Positions 1 to 9,140 of a stretch of DNA of 13,891 nucleotides are shown piece after piece (positions within the stretch are counted from its first letter, which is position 1; each line of letters begins with the position of its first letter). The notes beneath the pieces are model-generated. The model did not search any database, was not told the DNA's origin, and saw only the letters and a list, made by a program, of their open reading frames with translations. The stretch is taken from the NCBI GenBank assembly GCA_900555635.1, contig USLU01000101.1, positions 1-13,891 of the forward strand, in the 5' to 3' direction. The translations under genes and the position numbers were made by a program. The DNA is from an uncultured Bacteroides sp. (GTDB lineage Bacteria; Bacteroidota; Bacteroidia; Bacteroidales; Bacteroidaceae).

Positions 1-1054
1 TACATTCCACTTCTTCTGTTGAATAAGGTGTCCCATCGCTACGGAAAATATCATGAAACCACAAGGAAGGTTCAGTTACATCAGGCAACGGAGTATCCCA
101 TGCAAAGATCGTATTTGTTTTTCCGGCTACAAGTCCCCAGTTTATTGCACCGATATTTTCTTTCTTTAGCATTGGCATAATATCTTGGAAAGTACTATTT
201 TGAGTACGTGCCATATATTCCGTGCAAATCATCGGACGGCCATATTGCTTCAATGTGTCAATGAGCCGTTGATGCGAATCCAGACCTTCATACGTATGAT
301 AGGTTATCACATCCGAGTTTTCCAACTGAAACTTATTCAGATTAGTCAAACTCATATCCCAGACTCCGGCCGACAAGGGTTGCGACGGGTTAACTGTTCG
401 TCCCCACGTAAATATATTCTGCAATAACGGCAGACTTCTTTCACCGTATCTATATCCGCCCGAACCACCGGGCTCATTATATAAATCCCACAACACAATT
501 CTCTTATCATCCTTAAAAGTAGTCAGGATATCTTTCACATAGCTTTCCAATACCGGAAGTATCACTGCCGTATCGCCTTTATAATACAGATCACCCGGGT
601 CACGTGCCCATCCCGAATTGTGTACTCCCGGCTGTGGTTCCGGCTGTTTGCCAGCCTGATATACAGGATTCCAGCAATCATCCAGAAAGACAAAGATGGT
701 AGAGATATGATGCTTGTCGGCAATAGTAAGGTATTCATTAATACGTTTCTTAAAACCTTCCTTATCCGTTTCCCAAACTAGATGGTGCAAATATACACGC
801 ATACAGTTCATTCCGATATCTTCTGCCCAGCCTAGTTCACGGTCAATAGTCACCGGATCAAAAGTATCAGCCTGCCACATCTCCAATTGGTTGATTGCCG
901 TGCTCGGAATAAAATCACACCCACGGAGCCATCCCCATTGCTGATACCATTCATTAGCCTGCTCTTTCGTCCAGACTTCACGAACAGAGACTGTTTTCTG
1001 ACTGCAGGCAATTAACATAATGCCAATAAAAAATAAGAGTAATATCTTTTTCAT
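1..1054 (-). CDS. Clan GH-A (GH5-like) glycoside hydrolase lipoprotein, 3' end cut by window edge
   Basis: The reading frame starts at ATG 1054-1052 and stays open to the left edge, giving 351 residues with no stop; the last gene of the susC operon. The protein opens with a lipoprotein signal (MKKILLLFFIGIMLIAC, Cys17), so it is probably anchored to a membrane. The rest reads as a TIM barrel of the GH5/GH-A type. The strand-4 motif WDLYNEP supplies the likely acid/base Glu194, the strand-7 motif ICTEY supplies the likely nucleophile Glu279, and YHTY (about 252-255) and NWG (305-307) fit the other conserved positions. Homologues are often labelled 'cellulase family' or '1,4-beta-xylanase', but nothing here fixes the substrate; in a locus with a GH92 mannosidase a glycan endo- or exo-glycosidase is as likely. 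The visible length suggests that only a few residues are missing. The start is 35 bp after the BACON gene. The family call is firm at clan level, weaker for GH5 itself. Confidence 0.8.
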   Translation of the reverse strand, partial: MKKILLLFFIGIMLIACSQKTVSVREVWTKEQANEWYQQWGWLRGCDFIPSTAINQLEMWQADTFDPVTIDRELGWAEDIGMNCMRVYLHHLVWETDKEGFKKRINEYLTIADKHHISTIFVFLDDCWNPVYQAGKQPEPQPGVHNSGWARDPGDLYYKGDTAVILPVLESYVKDILTTFKDDKRIVLWDLYNEPGGSGGYRYGERSLPLLQNIFTWGRTVNPSQPLSAGVWDMSLTNLNKFQLENSDVITYHTYEGLDSHQRLIDTLKQYGRPMICTEYMARTQNSTFQDIMPMLKKENIGAINWGLVAGKTNTIFAWDTPLPDVTEPSLWFHDIFRSDGTPYSTEEVEC

Positions 1055-1089
1055 AATCGAATTTACTTTATCTAATTAGAAACCTTTAT

Positions 1090-2556
1090 TCATTTTCTCC
1101 ACGTAAATATAACCATATCCCCCGGTTCAACCGCTATCGTAGAACCATCCGGACTTACAGTTGAACCATCCTTCAGCACTCTGCTTACAGAACCATCCAC
1201 ATCAATTGCCAGATTCATCACATTACGAAAGTCCTTATTTACAACTACAAGATACTGGTTACTACCTTTCTCCAATACAGAAACAACAGCACCTGTATCA
1301 CTCGTTGTCAACGATTTTATAGGGGCCGGTAAACTTCCCAACGCCGTAGTTCCTTCCGGTATTTCGCTTCCGGTATGAGACACTGAAATAACCTGCGCTC
1401 CCAAGAATATACCTGCAAGCTGTTGCACCTCCTGATTGACCGTCTTGACCAAATCATATACTTCGGTCGGTTCATCATGTTGAAGTCCGCGATAAGTAAA
1501 ATACTGGATTGCCTGTGCGCCGTAAGCCAAATCACTGAAAACTTGTAATCTCAACTCGGGCAATGTCGGTATTTTATAAAAATGAGTTTCATCCAGTTTA
1601 TGAGAAAGTGCAAGTGCAAATGCCCAAAAAGGTTTATTACTCTCTTTAGCAGCTGCTGATATTTCTTCCAAATTCCGATACCAGTCCGGCCGAACAATGC
1701 TGGGAGCCCCATTTATAGACACAATAGGATAATTGTCAAACGATATAAACGGCACAGGCACCTGCTCTATAAACGACTTTACATTTTCAGAATAAAGTTC
1801 TTTTCCCCAGGCCCAGTTCGGATACAAGTTTATATAACAGGGATGATGACTATCCACCGTCTTAATCTTCTTTACCAATTCCCCCAAGCCTGGCAAATCA
1901 TTCACCTCCGGCTCATCTTTCAAATGATAGGCATACAATGCCGGATGATTCATCATCGCTTTTACAACCTCTTCGGCAGTACCAACAGACAATAGGTCCT
2001 GACAGGAAGTTATCATCTTCACTCCGGTTTTCTGTGCCGCATCAAGCACTTTGAGTGTTGTCTCCAAATCATTATACCATCCCAGATAAATATTAATGCC
2101 GGATGCTTTCATCACCGGAAATTTCTCAAGTGATTTGTCTGCTTCCACTCCAGTCCATGCTATAATCGGAAATACTCCATCAGCTTCCGGGATATAGGAG
2201 TTTCCCTGAATAATCTCTATTTCCTGCGTTTTCACCCCATTAGGCACCACACGGAATACGGCAGTACGACCGGTTCCCGCATTTGCACTTACAGTAATTG
2301 TCACTTTTCCGTTCCCACTCCCTTTAACCGGGGAAATGGTGGCCCAAGACTGATCGGTCTCATTAACAAATTTCCACTCCGTATTAGACTTTATCGAATA
2401 AACTTCTGTAAACCCTTCATTGCTGATTTGCAACTTCCCCAAATTTCCGGAAATAGAGAAAGAGGCTTTTTCCGGCTCCATCGAACAAGACATCAACACC
2501 ATTGGCAACATTGAAAAAAAGAATGCAACCAGAAACTTCTTACTATATGTTTTCAT
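1090..2556 (-). CDS. BACON-domain lipoprotein with TIM-barrel glycosidase-like domain
   Basis: A 488-residue protein. I chose ATG 2556 because it is followed directly by a classical lipoprotein signal (MKTYSKKF, hydrophobic stretch, VLMSC with Cys24); in-frame ATGs at 2568 and 2619 would add residues that look like leader. Residues about 32-119 are a BACON domain, an Ig-like fold common in Bacteroidota glycan-degrading enzymes, with the typical W..F....SW..ISP pattern. Residues about 125-390 resemble a glycosidase TIM barrel: AYHLKDEP (Asp214, Glu215) sits where clan GH-A enzymes carry the acid/base, ISFDNYP at 271-277 and QYFTYR at 351-356 look like later strands. About 395-488 look like a C-terminal beta-sandwich. 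No glutamate is visible at the expected strand-7 nucleophile position (KPFWAFALAL, 308-317), so activity is uncertain. It lies 59 bp downstream of the SusE-position gene. The enzyme family is not recognised. Confidence 0.8.
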   Translation of the reverse strand: MKTYSKKFLVAFFFSMLPMVLMSCSMEPEKASFSISGNLGKLQISNEGFTEVYSIKSNTEWKFVNETDQSWATISPVKGSGNGKVTITVSANAGTGRTAVFRVVPNGVKTQEIEIIQGNSYIPEADGVFPIIAWTGVEADKSLEKFPVMKASGINIYLGWYNDLETTLKVLDAAQKTGVKMITSCQDLLSVGTAEEVVKAMMNHPALYAYHLKDEPEVNDLPGLGELVKKIKTVDSHHPCYINLYPNWAWGKELYSENVKSFIEQVPVPFISFDNYPIVSINGAPSIVRPDWYRNLEEISAAAKESNKPFWAFALALSHKLDETHFYKIPTLPELRLQVFSDLAYGAQAIQYFTYRGLQHDEPTEVYDLVKTVNQEVQQLAGIFLGAQVISVSHTGSEIPEGTTALGSLPAPIKSLTTSDTGAVVSVLEKGSNQYLVVVNKDFRNVMNLAIDVDGSVSRVLKDGSTVSPDGSTIAVEPGDMVIFTWRK

Positions 2557-2615
2557 TGATATATACATAATTCTATTGAATATTAAATTAAAGACTATTA
2601 ATCCCGATTCCCAAC

Positions 2616-3989
2616 TCAATTATAAGGAATCAATCGTATCATTTCACTAGCTTTATCGATATGTATCGTATAAAGACCAGCTTTAAAATCAGGACCGGGA
2701 ATCAAATCACCGGGAGCACTTCTCGTAACCAAGTTAGCAGGCTCAACCGTATACAGATTCTTCGTGTCCTCCTCTTGCGCCCAACCATATCCTCTGAAGA
2801 ACTTAAATCCCATAGTCTGATCGATATACACAACTGCTTCAAAAGCACTTGCCCCTACCTTCTTAAAGAAGAACCATTGGTGAGGATATGCGAAGTCCCA
2901 AGCGAGCGTAGCCACATAAGGTTCACGTGGGAATCCGACTCCAGCACCGAGAATATACATCACTTCCGGATAAAAGACATCCCGCGGCCGCTCCATGTAC
3001 ATAAAACCGTTTGATGTATTATATTTCAAATTATAAAGTACCGACGGACCATCGAATTTTGCTTTGCTCCCTGAAACATCTTTAAAGAATTCCGGCCGGA
3101 GCATGTTAGTGACATCACTACCAAAACCTATAAAATTAATCTTGGCACTTTCCACCAGCTGAACATCCAACTGGACATATCCTCCTCCCACATCAAAGAA
3201 GCGGGACTTATCAATATCAATGCTGTATGTCAAAGTCTTATCAGCCAGAAAACTCAACATATCAAAAGTGATATTCTCCAATGTATAACTTCCTACCTTA
3301 GGAGTCGGAATCGAAGTAGCTGCATCATCAGTCACAATCGCGATCTTATCGTCTGAATATCCCCATACCAAACCGGAATAATCAGGTTTGTTATTTATTA
3401 CCTTTTCGGCAACTTTAAAATGGTCGCCAATCCCTGCCAAATCCGCCGCACTCGTCCGGAAACTATAATCCGTTTCATTCTGACTCTCCTTGTCCATTTC
3501 ATACACATTTCCCAAATCATCAACAAGGTATAATTGGGAAGGTGTTTCCGGACGGGTCACCGCCACACTTGCGGCCTCATCCAAAGTCAGAGTCGACTCA
3601 TTACCACCTAAATCGTTTACAGCTTTTATAGTCACCACAGGACGTCCATTCTGGAAACCGGCAACAAAAGGTAAAGTAACTTCCTCTTCAATAACTGCAG
3701 AACGTCCGCTCAATCCTTTAGACAAATTCAAGATTTCGGCTCCATCCATTGTCACTAATAATTGGAATGAAACCAAATCATTATATTCATCACTGACCTG
3801 TGCGGTGAACTTCACTTTATCACCAGCCGCCACAACCGTTTTACCATTCACTCCCCGCAATACGGCATTTTCTATTTTAGGTTTTGAAGGTGTAGGCCAC
3901 TCCGGCCATTCACTTGGCTTACTAACATCATCTTTTGCACACGAAAGGAGCAATAACGACGATATGAATAATACGTATATCTTTTTCAT
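2616..3989 (-). CDS. SusE-position surface glycan-binding lipoprotein
   Basis: A 457-residue protein, third gene of the operon, directly after susD. The start at ATG 3989 gives a clean lipoprotein signal (MKKIYVLFISSLLLLSC, Cys17); the longer frame back to 4064 would run into susD. The residues after the cysteine, AKDD, match the lysine-plus-acidic pattern that marks lipoproteins for export to the surface in Bacteroidota. Residues about 35-147 look like an Ig-like beta-sandwich. The C-terminal part (about 340-457) has the aromatic-rich beta pattern of SusE/SusF-type starch-binding modules, ending GLYTIHIDKASEMIRLI. Trp364, Trp372 and Trp403 are candidate sugar-stacking residues. No catalytic motif is seen. 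Its role is inferred to be holding glycan at the cell surface for SusCD. It is not a close SusE match by eye; the exact domain family is unknown to me. Confidence 0.8.
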   Translation of the reverse strand: MKKIYVLFISSLLLLSCAKDDVSKPSEWPEWPTPSKPKIENAVLRGVNGKTVVAAGDKVKFTAQVSDEYNDLVSFQLLVTMDGAEILNLSKGLSGRSAVIEEEVTLPFVAGFQNGRPVVTIKAVNDLGGNESTLTLDEAASVAVTRPETPSQLYLVDDLGNVYEMDKESQNETDYSFRTSAADLAGIGDHFKVAEKVINNKPDYSGLVWGYSDDKIAIVTDDAATSIPTPKVGSYTLENITFDMLSFLADKTLTYSIDIDKSRFFDVGGGYVQLDVQLVESAKINFIGFGSDVTNMLRPEFFKDVSGSKAKFDGPSVLYNLKYNTSNGFMYMERPRDVFYPEVMYILGAGVGFPREPYVATLAWDFAYPHQWFFFKKVGASAFEAVVYIDQTMGFKFFRGYGWAQEEDTKNLYTVEPANLVTRSAPGDLIPGPDFKAGLYTIHIDKASEMIRLIPYN

Positions 3990-4030
3990 TTTTCTTAAGA
4001 TCTCTAGTTTAACAATAATGAATGATGACA

Positions 4031-5674
4031 TTAATTGCGAGCTGCCGCAAGATCCGCTTTCCATCCCTCACGTTCAAATGTCTGTACCAACACTTTTCCA
4101 TAAGATTCCGAAGCTTGTTGAACCGCATAATTAGGAATAGGCACATATTGATGTGTAGGAGCCACTCCTTTGATCTTCGCTGTACGCTGCGCATACTGAT
4201 TAAAACGGATGAGATCTATTTTACGCATCCCTTCATACAACATTTCATGTCCTCTTTCCGTAAGTAAAGCATCCAGGAAAGCTTCAACATTCGCTGTTGC
4301 CGATGACGGAAGCTCCCCTAGTCCGGCACGCTTACGCACTTCATTGACCGCGGCTATAGCATCAGCGGACGGAGCTGCATTATTTTTACGTACTTCGGCT
4401 TCCGCATACATGAGCAGTACATCTGCCCAACGGGCTAACGGTATATCAGTCCCCTGAAAAGCCGTAGCTGTTTCCACCGGGAATTTATTAATGATAAACC
4501 CGTCCCATGTAGTAGTATTCCGGTCAATCCAGGTTCCTGCAGTCGTATAATATTTGGTCAGGATCACTTCACGACGTTTGTCCGAAGGATCATACGTATC
4601 CCAAAATTTCGGAGACACATTGAAGGTTTGCCCCCATCCCTGCCCTTGCAGGTAGAAAGGAGTCGGATTTCCCTGATCGTCCACTCGAGCTGCATTATCG
4701 GGAGTAGCGAGCATCATCAGCGGGTTAAAGTTGCCGGACTTATTCGTACCGTCCGCCGTTTCATCACAACTGACAGCCATAATCACTTCCGAATTAAAGT
4801 TATTGGCATTTTTAAATTGCTCGATATAAGGATTGTCCCCTTTCTTGAAAAGACTATACCGTCCCTTCAACTCGTTATACATATCAATCGCTTTCTGATA
4901 ATAACCGGACATATAATAGCCTTCATTCAGGCAATGCCGCATGATGCATACACGTGCATAGTCTTTATTGTAACGTCCCTGTTCTGGCTGTGTATCTGCA
5001 ATATACTGATAAGCATAATCAAAATCAGCCATAATCCACTCCGTCATTTGCTGTAATGTCGGACGTACCAGATTTTCCAGCTTTGAAGGATTAATCAGAT
5101 CGTCCGGATCGACAATCAAAGGAACAGGACCATATACATGCAATAAATAATACATCATCAATCCACGACAAAGACGGGCTTCAGCAATAAACTCCCTTTT
5201 ACGCTCTTCGGAGACCACTTCAGTAGAAGCCTTCTCCAAAGTTCCAATCACATTAGTGAAGTAGGAAATCTCACTTACTTTCGGAAAGTGGTTCGGGTTT
5301 TCATCGCTTAATGTACCGCTTGCGTAATAAACACACTGACTGAAATCGGCTTTAGAAAGGAAATAATATCCGCCTCCCCAACCATTATTCCACACGGCCA
5401 TTTCATCTGTCGGATAATCAAAGAACTTCAGTACACCTCCGGCAGGGATATACCAACCGTGCTGATTACCACTTGTTCCGGCACCGATCCAATAGGTCCA
5501 TGTTGTCGTAAAAGGCATATAGCAGGTCATCATAAATGATTCGTATTCGGCTTCAGTCACCGGATAATTAGAAACATTCAACGTGCCATACATCTTGGGA
5601 TCAAAATTATCCTCACAACTGCACATGATAAATGCAATCATGACAAACACCTTAAATAATTTATTCTTATTCAT
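4031..5674 (-). CDS. RagB/SusD-family outer-membrane glycan-binding lipoprotein
   Basis: A 547-residue SusD homologue of normal length. SusD proteins sit as a lid on the SusC transporter at the cell surface and deliver oligosaccharides to it. The signal peptide ends at Cys20 (FIMCSC), followed by ED, which fits surface export. Family landmarks are present: EARLCRGLMMYYLLHVYGPVPLI (residues 165-187), the RWADVLLMYAEAE segment (415-427), AAVNEVRKRAGL (441-452) and ERGHEMLYEGMRKIDLIRF (473-491). The N-terminal region is rich in Trp/Tyr (YWIGAG, QHGWYIP, NNGWGGGYYF, residues 61-104), a plausible glycan-contact surface. The C-terminus (about 510-547) runs on past the usual 'PIP' motif with a charged tail. 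It starts 30 bp after the SusC stop and is certainly co-transcribed with it. Confidence 0.95.
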   Translation of the reverse strand: MNKNKLFKVFVMIAFIMCSCEDNFDPKMYGTLNVSNYPVTEAEYESFMMTCYMPFTTTWTYWIGAGTSGNQHGWYIPAGGVLKFFDYPTDEMAVWNNGWGGGYYFLSKADFSQCVYYASGTLSDENPNHFPKVSEISYFTNVIGTLEKASTEVVSEERKREFIAEARLCRGLMMYYLLHVYGPVPLIVDPDDLINPSKLENLVRPTLQQMTEWIMADFDYAYQYIADTQPEQGRYNKDYARVCIMRHCLNEGYYMSGYYQKAIDMYNELKGRYSLFKKGDNPYIEQFKNANNFNSEVIMAVSCDETADGTNKSGNFNPLMMLATPDNAARVDDQGNPTPFYLQGQGWGQTFNVSPKFWDTYDPSDKRREVILTKYYTTAGTWIDRNTTTWDGFIINKFPVETATAFQGTDIPLARWADVLLMYAEAEVRKNNAAPSADAIAAVNEVRKRAGLGELPSSATANVEAFLDALLTERGHEMLYEGMRKIDLIRFNQYAQRTAKIKGVAPTHQYVPIPNYAVQQASESYGKVLVQTFEREGWKADLAAARN

Positions 5675-5705
5675 ATTTTCAATCTTTCTTTCGTTACAGG
5701 TTTTC

Positions 5706-8700
5706 TTAGAAACATATTTTTGCTCCGAAGGAGTATGTTCTCGTCATCGGATACTCCGCTTTGGAGCCGTCGCCACCCGTCTTTATTTCAGGATCGACAC
5801 CTACAAACTTGGTAAAAGTAAACGGATTCTGACAGTCGATAAAAACTCTGATAGAACTCACATAATCACCCACTCTTCCCAGCTTCTTTCCTGAAAGGTT
5901 GTATCCTAAAGTGATATTCCTGACACGTACGAACGAAGCATTCTGATAATCTTCCTCAAAGCCTACGTTACCAGGTAAAGCGACAGCCTTTGTTGAAGCA
6001 ATACCACGCCGGTTTCCATTCTGATTGGTTTGGGAATTCCAGATAGTATATACATATTTGTTCGAATTCTTGGGACTCGTGTAATACACATCTCCGACAA
6101 GTGCCCAACGATATGCATAGTTATAGCGTGTACGTCCGAATTGTCCATACATAAATACATCCAGATCAAAATCTTTGTATACAAATGTATTTCCAAAGCC
6201 TATGTGAATTTTTGGAAGTGTATTCCGCATCTTTACATCATCAATCGTTATTTTATTATCCCCATTTGCATCCTTAATAATCGGATAACCGGGCTGTTGC
6301 GCATCTGCCGGCAAAGATTTCTGCGATTCGGGCATATTGCTTTTATCTATGTTGATAACGCCTTCCGTTTCATAGTAATAATAAGCATTCACCGGTTCGT
6401 TCTTGCGGATTCGATATTCTTCATAATAATAGTTGGGCATCCGTTCTTTCCAAACGGCATTATGATGTGATAAGGTCAATTGTGAGGTCCACTTAAACAC
6501 ACGGGGGATTTCAAAGTTTAGTGAGTTGATAGTCGCATCCCATCCGTAACGTACATAATGTCCATAATTCATCGGGACGGAAGATGTCATACTAAGCGGA
6601 GAGGCAGAGTCATATCCCAGCAAGTTGGTTACATCATTGCGGAACATATCAAAACTCCCCCAGATTCTATCTTTCAGGACTGAAAAGTCTATACCTATAT
6701 TTTTCATGGTAGTCTTTTCCCAGGTAACATTCGGGTAATCAGGACCGCTAAGCAGATAGGGCACATAAGTCACTGAATTGTTAGAGAACTTGATATATTG
6801 GGCTGCCAGACTGAAAGTGCCATAAAGCGAACTACCCAGATTATCATTACCTGTCTGTCCATAACTACCACGAATCTTCAACTGGTCAATCCATGATATA
6901 TGCTTCATAAACGGCTCGTTAGATAATTTCCAGGCCAATGACACTGAAGGGAAATAGGCATATTTCTTTCCCGGAAAAAACTTATCCGTCCCATCGCGGC
7001 GAATAGTAGCGGCAACTACATATCTGTCGAGCACATCCACACTTGCCCTGGCAAATTGAGAACGACGTTCGTCGGCTGCTCTGAAAGAAGTCGGGTAGAA
7101 AGCGCCTTCCGCAGCTTCCACCTTATCAGCTGCAATGTGATCGTTAATCTGTTCGTAGTCAAGTTCAAGTCCATTTGAATCGTTCGTATATCTTCCCATA
7201 CCGACTACGGCATCGACACGTAACAAATCTCCAAACTGCTTTTTGAAAGTCAACGTGCCTTCCATAGTTTGGTTTCTACGTTCAACATATCCCAAATGCC
7301 CTCTTGATTTATACATGTCCATAAAATATATGTCAGAAGGAATATACAGATTACGATTAGCATTCTCCTTATTAATGCCATACATCAAACGGAAGGACAA
7401 CATATCCTTGATTATATCCACATCGGCAGCAAAGTTTAGATAATAACCGCTTGTTTTAGTCCGGTCACTCACTTTTATCATTTCGGCCGGGTTAGGGTAA
7501 TTTGAATATAAGGTAGGTTTTCCGTCCTCACCTCTGATCGGTAAATAAGAAGGATAGGTTAAAGCCGATTGTATGGCATCATACCCATTTCCACCCCCAC
7601 CGCCACCAGAAGTTGAGTTTGTATATTCATTCTCATTTACATTGACAATTGCTGTCAACTTAAGAAATGGAAGCAATTGTGAAGATATGTTTGTCCGAAG
7701 AGCATAACGTTCCATAGCGGAGTTTTCTACCGTACCTTCCTGTTTGTAATAATTTCCGGACAGATAATATTTCAGCAGTTTAGAACCGCCCGTAATTGTG
7801 ATATTATGATTATTGATGCTACCATCCTTTAATACACAATCCAGCCAGTCTGTTGTTTGAGCGGCAGCTATCTGTTGAGGTGAGAATTGAGGTACCCATT
7901 TATTATCAAAAGGTTTATCACCGTAAGGATACATACCGTTCGTAAATAAATAGTTTTCTTTATTGAAAATGTTGGCAACATTCATATATTCTTCCCCACT
8001 CAAAGGTTCCAGATACGGATAGTTTTTCACGATAGAATAATTTCCTTCATAAGTGATTTGGGGACGAGTTTCAGTACCTTTCTTTGTAGTGATCAATACG
8101 ACCCCATTGGCTGCACCAATTCCATAAATGGAGGCAGATGCATCCTTTAACACTTCGATAGATTCAATATCGGCAGGATTAAGTCCGGCCAATCCCGAAC
8201 GATTGATAGAGTTGGGCATAACCTGATTTCCGTTTCCAACCTCTAAAGAAGTGGAAGGCATCATTACGCCATCCACTATAAAGATAGGAGTACCTGCCCC
8301 ACGAATTGAAAGGTCAACTGCTCCACCCGGTTGCGGGCTTGTCAACGTAGCTTCCAGTCCGGCAGCCCGCCCAAGCAACATCTGTGACATATTACTTGTT
8401 GCGGCTCGCGATATTTTTTCCGTTTTTACCGTTGCAATGGAAGTTGTCAGATTCTTACGGGTGGTCGTCCCATACCCTACCACAACAACTTCATCCAACT
8501 GTTTTGAATCTTCTTTCATCGTCACATTCAACGTCATCGGTCGGGTAATTTTCTGCGTATATGTAGTGTAACCTATTGAAGTAAATTTCAGTGTCGAGCC
8601 TTCCGGAACTTGCAACTGGTAATTGCCATCTATACCGGTAATGGTTCCTTGAGTAGCCCCTTCTATCATCACAGTCACTCCCGGAAGAACCTCTCCGGAT

Positions 8701-9122
8701 TCGTCCACTACCTTTCCGGTCACTTTGACCGGCTGTTTGTTATCCTGTGGTTGAGATGAAACTTTGTTTAATACAATCTGACGTTTTTCAATCGTATAAG
8801 ATACTCCTTCGCCTTTAAAAAGTTTATCCAGTACCAGAGTCATCCGTTCATTTTTCACAGTAATGCTTACTATACGACTTACATCAACAATGTCTTTGTT
8901 GTATAAGAAACGATATTCTGTCTGATTTTCGATACTAGTCAAGACCTCCTCTACAGTCACATTCTTCAGTCGCAATGTAATTTTGGCGGATTGTGCCAGG
9001 ATAGGTATACTGATAGCTTGCAAAGCTATACAAAACAACCATATAGCACAGATTCTCCCCATTTTTACACTCGCAGGTACATTAATTCTCTTTTTCATTT
9101 TTCTAATTGAAATAAGTTTCAT
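5706..9122 (-). CDS. SusC/RagA-family TonB-dependent transporter with STN signalling domain
   Basis: A 1138-residue outer-membrane importer, first gene of the operon. Order of parts: signal peptide ending near LAQ (residue 44); STN domain at about 47-118 (ITLRLKNVTVEEVLTSI...), used by transporters that signal to a FecR anti-sigma factor; carboxypeptidase-regulatory-like domain at about 132-203; the EVVVVGYGT segment at 211-219 typical of SusC; plug domain at about 220-348 with IRGAGTPIFIVDG and ADIESIEVLKDASASIYG; then a large beta-barrel ending in phenylalanine, as outer-membrane barrels do. The downstream SusD partner and the divergent sigma/anti-sigma genes support substrate-induced control through this protein. 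Two starts are possible: ATG 9122, or ATG 9098 (MKKRINVP...), which gives a more usual leader. A mixed-codon run of six glycines lies in the barrel at about 7591-7608. Substrate is not readable from sequence. Confidence 0.95.
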   Translation of the reverse strand: MKLISIRKMKKRINVPASVKMGRICAIWLFCIALQAISIPILAQSAKITLRLKNVTVEEVLTSIENQTEYRFLYNKDIVDVSRIVSITVKNERMTLVLDKLFKGEGVSYTIEKRQIVLNKVSSQPQDNKQPVKVTGKVVDESGEVLPGVTVMIEGATQGTITGIDGNYQLQVPEGSTLKFTSIGYTTYTQKITRPMTLNVTMKEDSKQLDEVVVVGYGTTTRKNLTTSIATVKTEKISRAATSNMSQMLLGRAAGLEATLTSPQPGGAVDLSIRGAGTPIFIVDGVMMPSTSLEVGNGNQVMPNSINRSGLAGLNPADIESIEVLKDASASIYGIGAANGVVLITTKKGTETRPQITYEGNYSIVKNYPYLEPLSGEEYMNVANIFNKENYLFTNGMYPYGDKPFDNKWVPQFSPQQIAAAQTTDWLDCVLKDGSINNHNITITGGSKLLKYYLSGNYYKQEGTVENSAMERYALRTNISSQLLPFLKLTAIVNVNENEYTNSTSGGGGGGNGYDAIQSALTYPSYLPIRGEDGKPTLYSNYPNPAEMIKVSDRTKTSGYYLNFAADVDIIKDMLSFRLMYGINKENANRNLYIPSDIYFMDMYKSRGHLGYVERRNQTMEGTLTFKKQFGDLLRVDAVVGMGRYTNDSNGLELDYEQINDHIAADKVEAAEGAFYPTSFRAADERRSQFARASVDVLDRYVVAATIRRDGTDKFFPGKKYAYFPSVSLAWKLSNEPFMKHISWIDQLKIRGSYGQTGNDNLGSSLYGTFSLAAQYIKFSNNSVTYVPYLLSGPDYPNVTWEKTTMKNIGIDFSVLKDRIWGSFDMFRNDVTNLLGYDSASPLSMTSSVPMNYGHYVRYGWDATINSLNFEIPRVFKWTSQLTLSHHNAVWKERMPNYYYEEYRIRKNEPVNAYYYYETEGVINIDKSNMPESQKSLPADAQQPGYPIIKDANGDNKITIDDVKMRNTLPKIHIGFGNTFVYKDFDLDVFMYGQFGRTRYNYAYRWALVGDVYYTSPKNSNKYVYTIWNSQTNQNGNRRGIASTKAVALPGNVGFEEDYQNASFVRVRNITLGYNLSGKKLGRVGDYVSSIRVFIDCQNPFTFTKFVGVDPEIKTGGDGSKAEYPMTRTYSFGAKICF

Positions 9123-9129
9123 ACCTTTA

Positions 9130-9137
9130 CATGTTTG
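9130..9137 (+). promoter_or_regulatory. Candidate Bacteroides -7 box for antisense RNA
   Basis: CATGTTTG matches seven of eight positions of the primary Bacteroides -7 consensus TAnnTTTG. A weak -33-like ATTG lies at 9106-9109, 20 bp upstream. If used, transcription would start near 9141 and run into the terminator at 9187-9217. AT-rich DNA gives such matches by chance, so this is only a candidate. Confidence 0.3.
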
Positions 9138-9140
9138 GTT

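Noticed and set aside
2557..2619. Upstream starts of the BACON gene
   Set aside because: They put extra residues before a clear lipoprotein signal, and the longest would overlap the preceding gene's stop.
3490..4134. A 214-residue open frame on the plus strand
   Set aside because: It lies opposite the SusE-position and SusD genes, has no recognisable domain and reads as a shadow of those genes.
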